Both the position numbers and the translations under genes were made by a program. A stretch of 59,062 bases of DNA from Mycobacterium hubeiense (lineage in GTDB: Bacteria; Actinomycetota; Actinomycetes; Mycobacteriales; Mycobacteriaceae). The stretch lies in assembly GCF_002838065.1 (NCBI RefSeq), contig NZ_PIZU01000032.1, forward strand, positions 1-59,062, written 5' to 3'. This document shows, piece after piece, positions 50,740 to 59,062 of the stretch. The notes under the pieces are model-generated. The model was not told where the DNA came from. It ran no database searches and worked only from the letters and a program-made list of their open reading frames with translations. Within the stretch, counting starts at the first letter, position 1, and each line of letters starts with the position of its first letter.

Positions 50740-51624
50740 CTATTCCAGGTTCAGCCCGGCCAGCAGATCCGTTTCCCAGCCGCGGGCGTCGCGCTCCCCC
50801 GGCGTTCCCGCCACGAGGATGTAGTGCTCTTGGGTCGGGATGGGCATCGCGATGTTGTTCGACAACGCGCACGACGCTTCGTTTGGCGCGACGGTGACCT
50901 GGGTGGCGTGGGCACGCAATGCTGCCACCTTGGCGGGCAGGCAGTCGGCCACGTCGATGACGGCGTCGATCTTGTCGTCGGGGTAGCCGAACGGCACCTC
51001 GTCGATCGACACGCGAACCCACTCCGGCGGCACGTCGGTCAGGGCGTTCAGCCCGGATTCGATCGCACTGGTGGCGACGACGGTCCAGTAGAACTTGGGC
51101 ACCTTCCAGGGCTGTCCCGGAAATTCGCCGCCGCCAGCAGCCTCGACGGCCGCGGTGGTGACGCGGTGGGCCTGGATGTGGTCGGGATGGCCGTAGCCGC
51201 CGTTCGGGTCGTAGGTGACGACGACGTGCGGGCGCAGTTGCCGGATGATCGCGACGAGTTCGCCGACCGTCTCGCGCATGTCGGCGTCGATGAAGCGTTG
51301 ATGGTGGCGCGGCGGGGTGCCTTCCATGCCGGAGTCGCGCCAGCGGCCGGGTCCGCCGAGGAAGATGGGTTCGTCGACGCCCAGAGCGTCGAGCGCCGCG
51401 GTCAACTCGCTGATCCGGTAGCCGCCCAGCTGATCGGCCTTGTCGACGACGAGCTGGGCGTAACGCTCGCCGATGACTTCGCCCTCTTCGCCGAGCGTGC
51501 AGGTGACGACGTGCACGTCGGCGCCTTGAGCGAGGTAGTGCGCGATGGTTCCGCCGGTGGTCAGCGTCTCGTCATCGGGATGAGCATGGACGAACAGCAG
51601 ACGGGGCACTTCATGCGACGGCAT
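50740..51624 (-). CDS. mshB: GlcNAc-Ins deacetylase of mycothiol biosynthesis
   Basis: A 294-residue zinc deacetylase. LLFVHAHPDDETLTTGGTIA has the AHPDDE zinc motif; YDPNGGYGHPDHIQAH supplies the third ligand. It removes acetyl from GlcNAc-inositol before MshC adds cysteine; mycothiol is the mycobacterial thiol buffer. The ATG at 51624 is 7 nt from a -10 (TAGGGT) and gives the normal N-terminus; the longer frame does not. Equivalent of Rv1170. Confidence 0.96.
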   Translation of the reverse strand: MPSHEVPRLLFVHAHPDDETLTTGGTIAHYLAQGADVHVVTCTLGEEGEVIGERYAQLVVDKADQLGGYRISELTAALDALGVDEPIFLGGPGRWRDSGMEGTPPRHHQRFIDADMRETVGELVAIIRQLRPHVVVTYDPNGGYGHPDHIQAHRVTTAAVEAAGGGEFPGQPWKVPKFYWTVVATSAIESGLNALTDVPPEWVRVSIDEVPFGYPDDKIDAVIDVADCLPAKVAALRAHATQVTVAPNEASCALSNNIAMPIPTQEHYILVAGTPGERDARGWETDLLAGLNLE

Positions 51625-51637
51625 CGCCGCGACCCTA
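51625..51637 (-). promoter_or_regulatory. Predicted leaderless -10 box of mshB
   Basis: On the minus strand TAGGGT (51637-51632) is followed by 7 nt and the ATG at 51624; no ribosome site. Confidence 0.55.
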
Positions 51638-51758
51638 GCGCGCAACGGTGAACGACGCCGGGCTCCAGCCGATCCCGTCGGGGCCAACGCCCATCAGCAA
51701 ACGGCCTGAGATAGACCGATTTCATACCGTCTGATAGACCTTCATCGCAGAGGGGCCG

Positions 51759-51844
51759 CAGTCCGTCCCGCTATGTGGGACGGACTGATAGTTCAGTATT
51801 GGCGTAGGCCGCGTCACAATTGGCGGACTAGCGTGTCGCTAGTC
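51759..51844. repeat. Two strong hairpins in the mshB / family A spacer
   Basis: CAGTCCGTCCC (51759-51769) pairs perfectly with 51777-51787 around a 7-nt loop, and GACTAGCG (51826-51833) with CGCTAGTC (51837-51844) around TGT. ATAGACC is directly repeated just upstream (about 51711 and 51734). They lie between mshB and the decayed secreted-protein gene. They could be remains of a mobile element or a terminator for a vanished gene. Confidence 0.5.
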
Positions 51845-53117
51845 ACTGCCGTCGGGCCGCGCTTGCCACTACGCCGACCAATATCACAACCCCCGGCCGG
51901 GGCCACACCCTGCCGGCACGGCCCTGGCGAATCCACTCACCGAGTTCCAACAGGTCTTCCAGAAGGCCTTCGAGAACGCCCAGGCGTTGGGCGCAACCAT
52001 CACTGCCAACCCTGCTCCGATCCTCCAGGCCGTGCTCGCCAACCAGGTGAGCAGCGCGGAGATGCTCGCAGAGGTCGCTCAGGTCCTTGGCGGCGGATTG
52101 CTGCAAGGCTTCACGACCGACTCACCGGCGCTCATTCAGCAGGCGCTAGCGGATTTTGCGGCTGGCGACATCACCAACGCGCTGAACAACATCGTCGGCG
52201 CTGTACTTGGACCCGTGGTTGCGGCGGCCCTACCGCTGGTGGGTGGTGAACTGGATCCGTTCGCGGTCATCCAGAACCCGTTCGAGAACCTCTCGAACGT
52301 GGTCAACGCCATCACCAATCCCTTGACGCCGGGCCTGCTGGCCGCCGCGCTTGCGCCCGTCACCATGTTGAGCGACATCAACCTCGTGCTGGGTTCCACC
52401 GGAGAAGCGCTCATCGGCGCGGTGGAAGAAGGGAATCCAGAGGCGTTCGCCAACGCCGCGTTGAGCTTCGCGCCGAAACTCACCGGAGCAATCCTCAACG
52501 GTGAGTACGGCAGTGGCTTGATTGGCCCGTACGGCCTCGTCTCTTCGCTTCTCACGCTTCGGCAGGCAGTCGCGGACGCCATCGAGCCACTGGTCCCGGC
52601 GGCGGAAGAGGCAAGTCTCCCAGCTGTTAACGAGACGGCAGGCGAGGCCGCCGCGACAGTCAACCTGAGCACAGCAGAGGTAGCCGAGCCGACGAAGCCG
52701 GCAGCGAGCAAGACCGAGTCTGTCGATACGGGCGCCTCTGATACGGCGGCCGCCGGTGCAGCCGCCGTGACCGCGGACAAAGTGGAGGCATCGACGACGG
52801 AGGAAGTCGCGCCGTCGGAGAAGGTCGACGCCTCTGCCGACAACACCCAGACCGCGGCGGGAACGACGACGGTGAAGGACAGCCCGATGGCAGTGCCAGG
52901 CAAGACGGGTACGACGACGTCGGAGCGGACGAACCCTGTCAAGCAGGTCCGCGATGGCATCCGCGGGACGGTCAAAAACGTCACCGACGGGTTGAAGAAG
53001 GCCGCTGAAGGCATCAGCGGGAAGAACCGGAAGGGCGAAAGCACAAGCGGCTCAAACTCGAGCGCCGGCTCGGGCGATGGCGCGGGCTCGGGATCGAGCT
53101 CGAGCGACGCCGCGTAG
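51837..53117 (+). pseudogene. Secreted low-complexity protein (family A) with damaged 5' end
   Basis: The frame is good from about 51894: PAGTALANPLTEFQQVFQKA, then ANPAPILQAVLANQVSS and long helical repeats to a Ser-rich end (SGSNSSAGSGDGAGSGSSSS). C-terminal part KQVRDGIRGTVKNVTDGLKK resembles the other family copies. No start with signal peptide is present: a signal-like fragment VSLVTAVGPRLPL is in another frame from a GTG at 51837. So the signal sequence was lost or frameshifted. Expression as an intracellular fragment from TTG 51987 is possible. Confidence 0.6.
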
Positions 53118-53133
53118 CTTCGCCAGGCCGACG

Positions 53134-53165
53134 GTGGGCCCCCTCCACATTCGGAGGGGGCCCAC
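53134..53165. terminator. Intrinsic-type hairpin after the second family A gene
   Basis: GTGGGCCCCCTCC (53134-53146) pairs perfectly with 53153-53165 around a 6-nt loop. It is 16 nt after the stop. The sequence is nearly the same as the hairpin after the third copy, so gene and terminator were duplicated together. U-tract is poor. Confidence 0.75.
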
Positions 53166-53689
53166 TGCTTCGGTCGGTAGCCGCATTGAAAGTGGCAACA
53201 GCTGACATGTCTTTGCAATAACAACTAAGCAGCAAACTGCATGCCGCAGAGCCGTCGCAGTCGCTCGCCCCTGTCGGTCGCCGGATCAATCCACGACTGC
53301 GCCTACGATCAACGTGGGCCGGCAATCAAATTCTCTCGTTAACATCGCCACGATCCCCGCGCGATGTATTCATCCTGTGCGCAGTAGGCGATCCGATCTC
53401 AAGTGCCACGTATGGCTAACAACTGACGGCTTCCGCCATCAATTCGCTAGCAGTGAATTTGCATTCACATAATGACAACGGCCAGTTCCAGTTTGCAACT
53501 CCTGACGAAGCGGCGCCAGCCATCAATTTGCCTGTTGAACAGCTAGTTTCGCGCGTCAATAACGTTGGTTGCTCACTGCCGGGCCGCCCCTTTGAGATCA
53601 ATTCAATCTTTCCAAATCGCCCAATTTGTTAACTTACTCTCAGGTAGCTTCTGCGGCGTCGGGGGTTTACATCGACACAAGGAGATGCC
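53166..53689. other. Long noncoding spacer, less GC-rich
   Basis: 524 nt with no credible gene. The base composition is visibly less GC-rich than the rest of the window between about 53330 and 53640. Short open frames here have poor codon use. AAGGAG at 53679-53684 belongs to the next gene. Its promoter should be inside; GTTAAC occurs twice but no firm -35/-10 pair is seen. Confidence 0.5.
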
Positions 53690-54887
53690 ATGCAAGTTGC
53701 TGCTCGTCCATATTTCGCAGCTGGCGTGGCGCTGGTGGGGCCGGCGCCATAGCGATCAGTCCGGTCGCGCCGCCGGTACCGGACGTCAGGGTCGCGAACC
53801 CGGCAGTCCAGCTGACTGCCAGCCCCTTCGACCCCTATGTCCAGCTGATCGAAAACACCGTCACCAACGTCGGTCTCCTCGCCGACCAAGCGTTCGCGAA
53901 CGGACCGGCGCCGCTGCTGACCCAGATACTCGAGAACGGCATCGCGAATGCAGAGCTGTTGGTGGCCAAGTCTCTGTAACGCGCTCGATCCCGAGAATCC
54001 GTTCGGCGTGCCGGCCATGCTGCAGGAGGCAGTCGACCAGCTACTCGCTGGTGACATCGAACTCGCTTCTCAGACCCTGGTGCAAACCATTCTGCAACTG
54101 GCCTTCGCGGTCCTGCCGTCCCTGGTCGCGCCGTTGAACAACTTCGTCAACGTTGTCAACGAACTGCCGACGGCCGTCCTACTCGGCGGCATCGGGCTGA
54201 TCGGTCCGCCGGCGGCGCTCATCCAGTCGACGGGTGCCTTTGCAATCCGTTGCCGATGCCGTGGCCGCAGGCGATCCCGAAGCGATCCTCAACGCAGTCG
54301 TCGGCGGCCCGGCCGTCATTGTCGACGGAGTGCTCAATGGGTATGACCCGACGCAAACGCCACGTCTCCTCTCGCCAGGACTTGGGATCATCTCGGTCTT
54401 CTTGACGATTCGGAACACGTTCGTCGAGGCGATCACTCCCCCGGAGCCGCCCGGGCTGGCCGCGAACGCAACGACGAGCGAAGCCGCGGCGACGGTGACG
54501 GTTGACCTCGCTCAAAATGCCGAAGGTGCAGAAGGTCTCGGACAAGGTGAGGCCGACAGCGTTGCCGCAGAAGCACCGGAGACGGCGAGCACGGAACCCG
54601 AGGATCCGGCTCCCACAGACAACACGGGGAAGTCCGATGACGCGGATCTGGTCAGGAACAGCCTCGTCGCCACACCCGGCGTGACCGCTACCGATTCAGG
54701 CGAAGCCGATCAGGTCAGGCCGCTCAGGAACCTCCGCGACGGGATTAGCGGCGCCGTCGACGGATTCCGCAACGGCGTTCGCAACTTTACGGAACGCCTC
54801 AGCGGCAAGAGCGAGAGCTCCAGCAGCTCAGCCAATTCGAGCAGCAGCAGCTCAGGCGAAAGCGAATCCGACAGCGGCACTGAGTAA
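53690..54887 (+). pseudogene. Secreted low-complexity protein (family A) with at least three frameshifts
   Basis: ATG at 53690 with AAGGAG begins MQVAARPYFAAGVALVG, an export signal, but runs into a TAG at once; the next frame continues GAIAISPVAPPVPDV from about 53740. A second shift near 53975 separates AELLVAKSL from NALDPENPFGVPAMLQ, and a third near 54235 separates PPAALIQSTG from QSVADAVAAGDPEAIL. The C-terminal frame continues to a Ser-rich end (SSSSSGESESDSGTE). Each shift is a single-base type. Assembled, it would be close to 400 residues. Confidence 0.7.
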
Positions 54888-54900
54888 CCCGCCAGTAATG

Positions 54901-54932
54901 CAGTGGGCCCCTCGGAGGGGCCCACTGTTTTT
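54901..54932 (+). terminator. Rho-independent terminator
   Basis: CAGTGGGCCCC (54901-54911), loop TCGGA, then GGGGCCCACTG (54917-54927), directly followed by TTTTT. It is the only textbook terminator with a U-run in the window and lies 13 nt after the third family A copy. Confidence 0.9.
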
Positions 54933-55085
54933 GGTCATACGCGTTCGCGCAACTGCAGAGTAAACGGATGATGAATTGACGCCTCCGGGCATCGTCGCAC
55001 GGGCTGGCGCCATCAGGACCGTCACCGACACTACGCGCGATGCGGCCGAAAAGGTCGGCGACGCAGTGAGCGACGAGGTCAGCGG
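54933..55085. other. Short spacer with a possible C-terminal fragment
   Basis: The plus frame ending TAA at about 55087-55089 reads TTRDAAEKVGDAVSDEVSG, like the helical tail of the neighbouring family A proteins. It has no start and may be a remnant of one more copy or chance. No other feature is seen. Confidence 0.25.
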
Positions 55086-55553
55086 CTAATGTTGGCGGCC
55101 ACGCTTCGCCGCGCGCTGAGTGCTTCCGGCGACAGCTTCAGCTCGCACGAGTAGCGCCGCCGACGGCACCACCTTGCCGCTCAAGTATGTCGACATCCGA
55201 GATGCAGAGGTGCCCAATCGGCGCGCGAACTCCGCGGCGGTCAGCCCTGAGGAATCCACCAACTCCTGCAGGCGCCTGCGCACTTCGGCGCGAGCCGACG
55301 CCTCAGCATCGGAACGCACCCTAGCGAGCGAACGCCGAAGAGCCGCAACCACTCCAACGTCCTCGGCAAGATCTAGCGCCTCTTCCAGATCGGTCGCGAC
55401 GGGACCCCACGGATCCTGACGCACCGCGGCAGCGATGCGCCGCCAGTGCGGCAGCGAGCCTCGATCGATCGCAGCCAGAATGCCTTCGACACCCCAACAT
55501 TCGACGGGGTCATCAGGACTAGCATTGATATTTCGAAACTGCAGAGTGCGCAT
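55086..55553 (-). CDS. XRE-type helix-turn-helix protein (candidate antitoxin)
   Basis: A 155-residue protein. The N-terminal half begins MRTLQFRNINASPDDPVECW and has PHWRRIAAAVRQDPWGPVA; the C-terminus is an XRE helix-turn-helix: LQELVDSSGLTAAEFARRLG then TSASRMSTYLSGKVVPSAA. It follows the nucleotidyltransferase gene by 5 nt on the same strand. The order toxin then antitoxin, the short gap and a palindrome at the promoter suggest a two-gene TA module. A longer frame upstream is antisense-like and discarded. Confidence 0.8.
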   Translation of the reverse strand: MRTLQFRNINASPDDPVECWGVEGILAAIDRGSLPHWRRIAAAVRQDPWGPVATDLEEALDLAEDVGVVAALRRSLARVRSDAEASARAEVRRRLQELVDSSGLTAAEFARRLGTSASRMSTYLSGKVVPSAALLVRAEAVAGSTQRAAKRGRQH

Positions 55554-55558
55554 ACCGT

Positions 55559-56233
55559 TTACCCCTCTACGGTCAGCATCGCATCTGCGACTGCTTGGCA
55601 CTGAGCAACGATGGTCGACCATGACTGCCATTTCGGGTCCAGATTCTTGTACTGACCGAGTTTGGTTGTCGTTCGCGAATCCGCAGGCCGGGGCTCGCTG
55701 AGCTGACGGAGAAGCTGTGCCGCCACGGTATTCTCGCCCGGTTCGCCCTCGTCGTAATACCGATCGATGTCGGCGAGTGTCTCTGCGGCCCATGGCGTTC
55801 CGAAGCGGTCGGCCAATGCGGCCACGTCGATGTAGTCGCGCGTCTGGTTGCGCTTCACAAGCAGATAAGCCTTGATGCGCAACGTTTCTTCGGGTGTCGG
55901 TGCCACGACGCTCCCACCGCCGGGCACATTGACTGTCTGTGTCTCCAGCGGACGCCGACGGATGAGCTGACGAATGCCGACTTCAATTTCGCCCAGGCTG
56001 CCGAGAAGGATCTTGCCCGGTACGGCGCGGTTCAAGACCCACTCAGGATCGCTGTCCAGTGCTTCGAGAACAGCGTCGAACCGGTGGGTGAGGTCGGCCA
56101 AGACGTGATCGTGATCGAAGGAAGTCCGATGGCGGGCATAGAGGACTGCCGCGGACCCGCCCTCGAGCACGGCGTCGGGTACCAGCTCTTGCAGCCGCGC
56201 CGCCGACCGCAGAACGTCGTCAAAGTCCACCAT
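55559..56233 (-). CDS. Nucleotidyltransferase, AbiEii/MenT-like candidate toxin
   Basis: A 224-residue protein. GGSAAVLYARHRTSFDHDH is the nucleotidyltransferase entrance (GGS-x-A with a DxD-like DHDH metal pair), KILLGSLGEIEVGIRQLI the following strand, and RIKAYLLVKRNQTRDYIDV the helix with conserved Lys and Asp typical of AbiEii/DUF1814 proteins. Relatives such as MenT transfer nucleotides to tRNA ends and block growth. AAGGAG precedes the ATG at 56233. The partner XRE gene follows. Confidence 0.78.
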   Translation of the reverse strand: MVDFDDVLRSAARLQELVPDAVLEGGSAAVLYARHRTSFDHDHVLADLTHRFDAVLEALDSDPEWVLNRAVPGKILLGSLGEIEVGIRQLIRRRPLETQTVNVPGGGSVVAPTPEETLRIKAYLLVKRNQTRDYIDVAALADRFGTPWAAETLADIDRYYDEGEPGENTVAAQLLRQLSEPRPADSRTTTKLGQYKNLDPKWQSWSTIVAQCQAVADAMLTVEG

Positions 56234-56244
56234 AGGCGCTCCTT

Positions 56245-56264
56245 GGTTATCACATATGATAACC
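56245..56264 (-). promoter_or_regulatory. Operator of the nucleotidyltransferase/XRE pair
   Basis: GGTTATCA (56245-56252) and TGATAACC (56257-56264) form an inverted repeat with a CATA centre, 11 nt upstream of the ATG at 56233 and adjoining AAGGAG. TATCAT inside it can serve as -10 on the minus strand. A XRE dimer bound here would block transcription. Confidence 0.55.
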
Positions 56265-56284
56265 CGTGGGACCAGGCCCGCACG

Positions 56285-58159
56285 CTACTGCGTCGTCTTC
56301 ACCCAATTGCCGGCGTCACCGACGATGCCCACCGGCACGGCCCCGGTCAGGCTGACGTTCTGCACGCTTGGCCCCGCCGCCACGATCGTGGTGTCCTGCA
56401 GGATCGGCAGCACGGTCGACATGTTCCACAGCCGCGGCTCCACCGCCTCGATCACCTCGGCGATTTGCGACGTACCATCAAGCGCCGCATCGATTCTCGG
56501 CTGAATACTGCGGTCGCAGATGCCCGTGATGTTGCTCGGCGCCTGCACGAGTGCCCCGGATTCCGGTGCCGGGCTCGGCTGCGTCGCCGTCGGGGTGGCG
56601 GTCGGCGGCGGCGCGTTGTTCCGCGGCGGGCGTGGCGGCGGTTCCGTCGTCGGCGCGGGCGGTGACGTCGCCACCGGCGTCGCCTCCAGCGCCCGACATC
56701 CAAAGCGGGACGCCAGCGACGTCGCCAAATCTCCGCCCGCCTGACGCCAGCCGACAATCGCGTCCACTCGGTTGTTGGTCAGCGCGTCGCCGTAGAGCAC
56801 CACGGGATCCAGCGCGGACACCGATGCCGCGATGCCGACGTTGCGCAGCTGGTCCGCCGCGGTATTGGCGACCGCGACCGACGTCGGATCGTTGGCCGCC
56901 ACACCGATCACAAGTGACAGCGGCACACCGTCTTTGGTGATCTGGCCACGACTGTTATCCGGGGGCGGCACGCCGGGCGTCGGCGGCGCCGGAGTCGCGA
57001 CGGGCTGGACGTGATATCCGGCCTCCGCCAGCAGGCCCAATGCGGCCTGTCGGCTCATCGCCGGAGGCGCGGTGGGGACATAGTTCGGATCCGACGGCGT
57101 TCGCACCTGTGCCTGCGCAAGCTGGACGGTGTTGTCGTCGCCCGCGCCCACCGACGCAAGCAGATCGACGTCGAGCAGGCCGAAAATCGCTTTGCGCACT
57201 TGCGGATCGGCGAGTTTTGGCTGCTGCGCCCGTAGTGTCATCTGCATGACGCGCGGCGCCATGATCCGCGCCGTGCGCACATCGGGGATCGCACCCAATT
57301 GCGCGAATGCCGCTGCCCCACCGTGGACTTGGGCCACTTGGGTGTCGCCGTTGCGGATCGAGTCGGCCAGCGCAGCCGTCGCACCGCCGCGGCGGAAAAG
57401 CAATTGATCGGGTTTGGCCGGGGCACTCCAATACCGATCGTTGCGCGCCAGCAGGATCTCATCCCGTTGCGGGTCAATGTTTTCCACGCGGAACTGGCCA
57501 CCGGTCACCGGCATCGCCCGCGCCAATCCCGCGGCGAATCCGCCCGGCACATCTTTGACGATGTGCGCCGGCAGGATGTCGTTGAACAGTTCGCGCCAGG
57601 CCGGATACGGCTGTGAGAATGTCACAACGGCCGTCTTGCCACCCTCGACCGACTGCACGCCGGTGATCAGGTCATAACCGGCAGGGTCGACGACGCCGGG
57701 CTGGCTCACCATCTGGCGCCACAGGTACCAGTAATCGTCGGCCCCGATCGGCGCGTTGTCGGTCCACTGCGCTTCCGGCCGGATCTTGTAGGTGACGGTG
57801 AACGGGTTTTGGTTCGTCACTTCCGCCGACAGCAACAGGGACGTGTCCAGTTCCCACCGCGATCCCGTCGGCGACTTGGGGTCCGGGATCGGGCGAAACG
57901 AGCTCGGCAGCACAAGCGCGGCGACGGCGGCGTTCACTGGCGATTGGTCAGACAGCAGGTGCGGGTTGAACCCCGGGCCGATCCAGTCGATGGCCACGAT
58001 GACCTGCGTCGCCTTCGGCGGCGGCGGTGTCGTCGTCTCCGTGGTATCCGTGCTCTGCGGCGCCGGCGGCGGGCTGACGGTACAGCCACCGAAGAGCAAT
58101 GCCGGTGCCGAGATCAGAGCGCCAATGGTGATAGCGGCGCGGTGTGGGCGGGTCGGCAC
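56285..58159 (-). CDS. lpqW: Lipoprotein LpqW (substrate-binding-protein-like)
   Basis: A 624-residue lipoprotein. From GTG at 58159: PTRPHRAAITIGALISAPAL then LFGGC with the lipid-modified Cys at about residue 26. A Pro/Thr-rich linker precedes a periplasmic oligopeptide-binding-like fold (ANDRYW... region reads LARNDRYWSAPAKPDQLLFR). A Pro-rich insert (EPPPRPPRNNAPPPTATPT) lies near residue 505. In M. smegmatis LpqW directs PIM flux between lipomannan and polar PIM by acting on the PimE branch. The ATG at 58255 would give a longer form but the -10 TACCCT fits the GTG. Equivalent of Rv1166. Confidence 0.93.
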   Translation of the reverse strand: MPTRPHRAAITIGALISAPALLFGGCTVSPPPAPQSTDTTETTTPPPPKATQVIVAIDWIGPGFNPHLLSDQSPVNAAVAALVLPSSFRPIPDPKSPTGSRWELDTSLLLSAEVTNQNPFTVTYKIRPEAQWTDNAPIGADDYWYLWRQMVSQPGVVDPAGYDLITGVQSVEGGKTAVVTFSQPYPAWRELFNDILPAHIVKDVPGGFAAGLARAMPVTGGQFRVENIDPQRDEILLARNDRYWSAPAKPDQLLFRRGGATAALADSIRNGDTQVAQVHGGAAAFAQLGAIPDVRTARIMAPRVMQMTLRAQQPKLADPQVRKAIFGLLDVDLLASVGAGDDNTVQLAQAQVRTPSDPNYVPTAPPAMSRQAALGLLAEAGYHVQPVATPAPPTPGVPPPDNSRGQITKDGVPLSLVIGVAANDPTSVAVANTAADQLRNVGIAASVSALDPVVLYGDALTNNRVDAIVGWRQAGGDLATSLASRFGCRALEATPVATSPPAPTTEPPPRPPRNNAPPPTATPTATQPSPAPESGALVQAPSNITGICDRSIQPRIDAALDGTSQIAEVIEAVEPRLWNMSTVLPILQDTTIVAAGPSVQNVSLTGAVPVGIVGDAGNWVKTTQ

Positions 58160-58172
58160 GCTACTCAGGGTA
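58160..58172 (-). promoter_or_regulatory. Predicted leaderless -10 box of lpqW
   Basis: On the minus strand TACCCT (58172-58167) is followed by 7 nt and the GTG at 58159. This supports the GTG rather than the upstream ATG as start. Confidence 0.55.
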
Positions 58173-58775
58173 TCGACACCCTCAGATGGGGTCAGGACGC
58201 CGGCCGATCCGACGTCGGGCGCCGACTCGACACTACGCGTAGTCAGACTATGCATTCAATTGTGACCGGGCCCGTCATCTAGAAGCAGGGCCGTGACGCA
58301 GTAAAAGTTCGCCGTGTGTTCACACTCGCGGCCGATGGGAGGTGGGTCCCGCGCGACGTTACTGGTTGCTGAACAAGATCAACCCTCCCCGGGGAGGACG
58401 ACGGGCAAACGCTGCTTGTGCCCAGCGGATTCACTCGCTCGTCGTAGCACGACAACCACTACCTGCACGTTCGACCGCTTTCCGACGAATGTTAAAGGGA
58501 ATGCATGGGATTCGTAGTCTCTCGGAAGGTTCGCAGCTGCGCCCGACACCCCGCGAGCGGAACCAATTTGGCCAAGCGCGTCATCCCCCAGCTACTCCAG
58601 TCGCGGATCCTGAAGTGGACTTATGTCGTATACCGACACATTGCCAGCAAAGCTGCGCAGGAGCTGGAAATTTGCATACGCAAGGAGTTCGCTGCCACCT
58701 GAGAAAATCTCAGCTTTCGATATTGAACGACGGCGTAAGTTTCGGCTTTCAGCACCACAACCCCAGGGAGCCACC
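58173..58775. other. Intergenic spacer, no supported gene
   Basis: 603 nt. Several short plus-strand frames exist (for example from 58505, 65 codons) but they have poor codon use and no ribosome site. AGGGAG at 58765-58770 belongs to the next gene. No palindrome of note was found. Confidence 0.4.
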
Positions 58776-59062
58776 ATGCACATTGGCCTGAAGAAGTCAG
58801 CGACGACGAGCGCGGCGGTGCTCGCAGCGAGCGCCCTCACCCTTTCACTCGTCACGCCGCAGGCACCAGGGCTTCTGAAGGCCATCGATGCCGAGGTTCG
58901 GCTCGCCGCGGCGCCGATCACTGAAGACCCGGCAGAGGCGCTGGCCGCTGCGGCCGGGAACATCGCACTGTTCGGTGAGCGGTTCGCAAGCAGCTTCGTG
59001 TCGACACCGCAGGGCCTGCTCGCCACGGAACCTGTCAACCTGAATGAGGCACCGTTGCGCGG
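58776..59062 (+). CDS. Secreted protein, 5' part only (probable family A member)
   Basis: Begins MHIGLKKSATTSAAVLAAS then ALTLSLVTPQAPG, a signal peptide; the mature part starts AIDAEVRLAAAPITEDPAEA and includes FGERFASSFVSTPQGLLA. AGGGAG precedes the ATG. The frame runs off the end at residue 95. Composition and N-terminal arrangement resemble the secreted family at 48-55 kb, so it is likely another member, but this needs the missing part. Confidence 0.6.
   Translation, partial: MHIGLKKSATTSAAVLAASALTLSLVTPQAPGLLKAIDAEVRLAAAPITEDPAEALAAAAGNIALFGERFASSFVSTPQGLLATEPVNLNEAPLR

Noticed and set aside
54950..55090. Small plus-strand gene ending TAA near 55089
   Set aside because: No start codon or ribosome site; at most a family A tail fragment.
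58505..58702. 65-codon plus-strand ORF before the last gene
   Set aside because: No ribosome site, low-quality codon use, no recognisable motif.

Overview
The window is chromosomal DNA of a fast-growing mycobacterium (Mycolicibacterium type). The evidence is uniformly high GC, mycobacterium-specific genes (glgM, gpgS, fbiC, mshB, lpqW, fdxC, fadD6, fadD36) and a gene order that, as I recall it, runs parallel to M. tuberculosis Rv1219c down to Rv1166. No rRNA, tRNA, CRISPR array, prophage or intact insertion sequence is visible. Most proven homologues sit in short operons, and an unusually large number of them look leaderless: a TANNNT box 6-7 nt before the start codon.

Layout. 1-6.1 kb: TetR regulator (RaaS-like), ABC exporter, two tandem membrane methyltransferases, a deletion scar where a truncated SigJ-like sigma gene meets the tail of a membrane protein gene, then a DUF4126 protein. 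6.1-10.6 kb: an accessory metal/metalloid cluster with an ECF sigma factor carrying a Cys-rich C-terminal tail, a flavoprotein ending in CysCys, the wreck of an MFS exporter, a SAM methyltransferase, a CadI/ArsI-type protein ending in CysCys, and a small secreted protein. 10.8-18.9 kb: glucan and one-carbon core (glgC, glgM, DUF3117, tag, DivIVA-like, gpgS, folP2, fadD6, LOG lyase). 18.9-23.5 kb: a LAL-like ATPase without DNA-binding domain, an EspC-type ESX substrate, and an ABC-F gene with an attenuator-like leader. 23.7-28.5 kb: dapE/dapD, an M15 peptidase, a frameshifted VOC gene, fadD36 and a NUDIX gene. 28.6-37.9 kb: small membrane protein plus SnoaL protein, proline catabolism (rocA, putB, pruC), mazEF, an F420-type nitroreductase, a carotenoid oxygenase and a two-component system. 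38-45.7 kb: AidB-like acyl-CoA dehydrogenase, a deletion-fused MFS/MarR pair, dapC, fdxC, padR, fadH and an antitoxin remnant. 45.8-59 kb: fbiC, mshB with two tiny or odd-start neighbours, and a family of secreted low-complexity proteins (one intact, two wrecked, one cut by the window end), a nucleotidyltransferase/XRE toxin-antitoxin pair and lpqW.

Themes. Lysine/meso-DAP synthesis is spread over three loci (dapE, dapD, dapC). The glycogen/methylglucose lipopolysaccharide and PIM/LM routes are represented by glgC, glgM, gpgS and lpqW; redox and cofactor functions by fbiC (F420), mshB (mycothiol), fdxC and a DDN-like protein. Decay is concentrated in accessory stretches: at least seven genes are truncated or frameshifted. 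The observations most worth following are the Cys-tailed sigma factor cluster, the ABC-F leader with an 8-codon ORF and mutually exclusive hairpins, the divergent leaderless promoters that share overlapping -10 boxes, and two genes whose expected ATG reads ATA or ATC.
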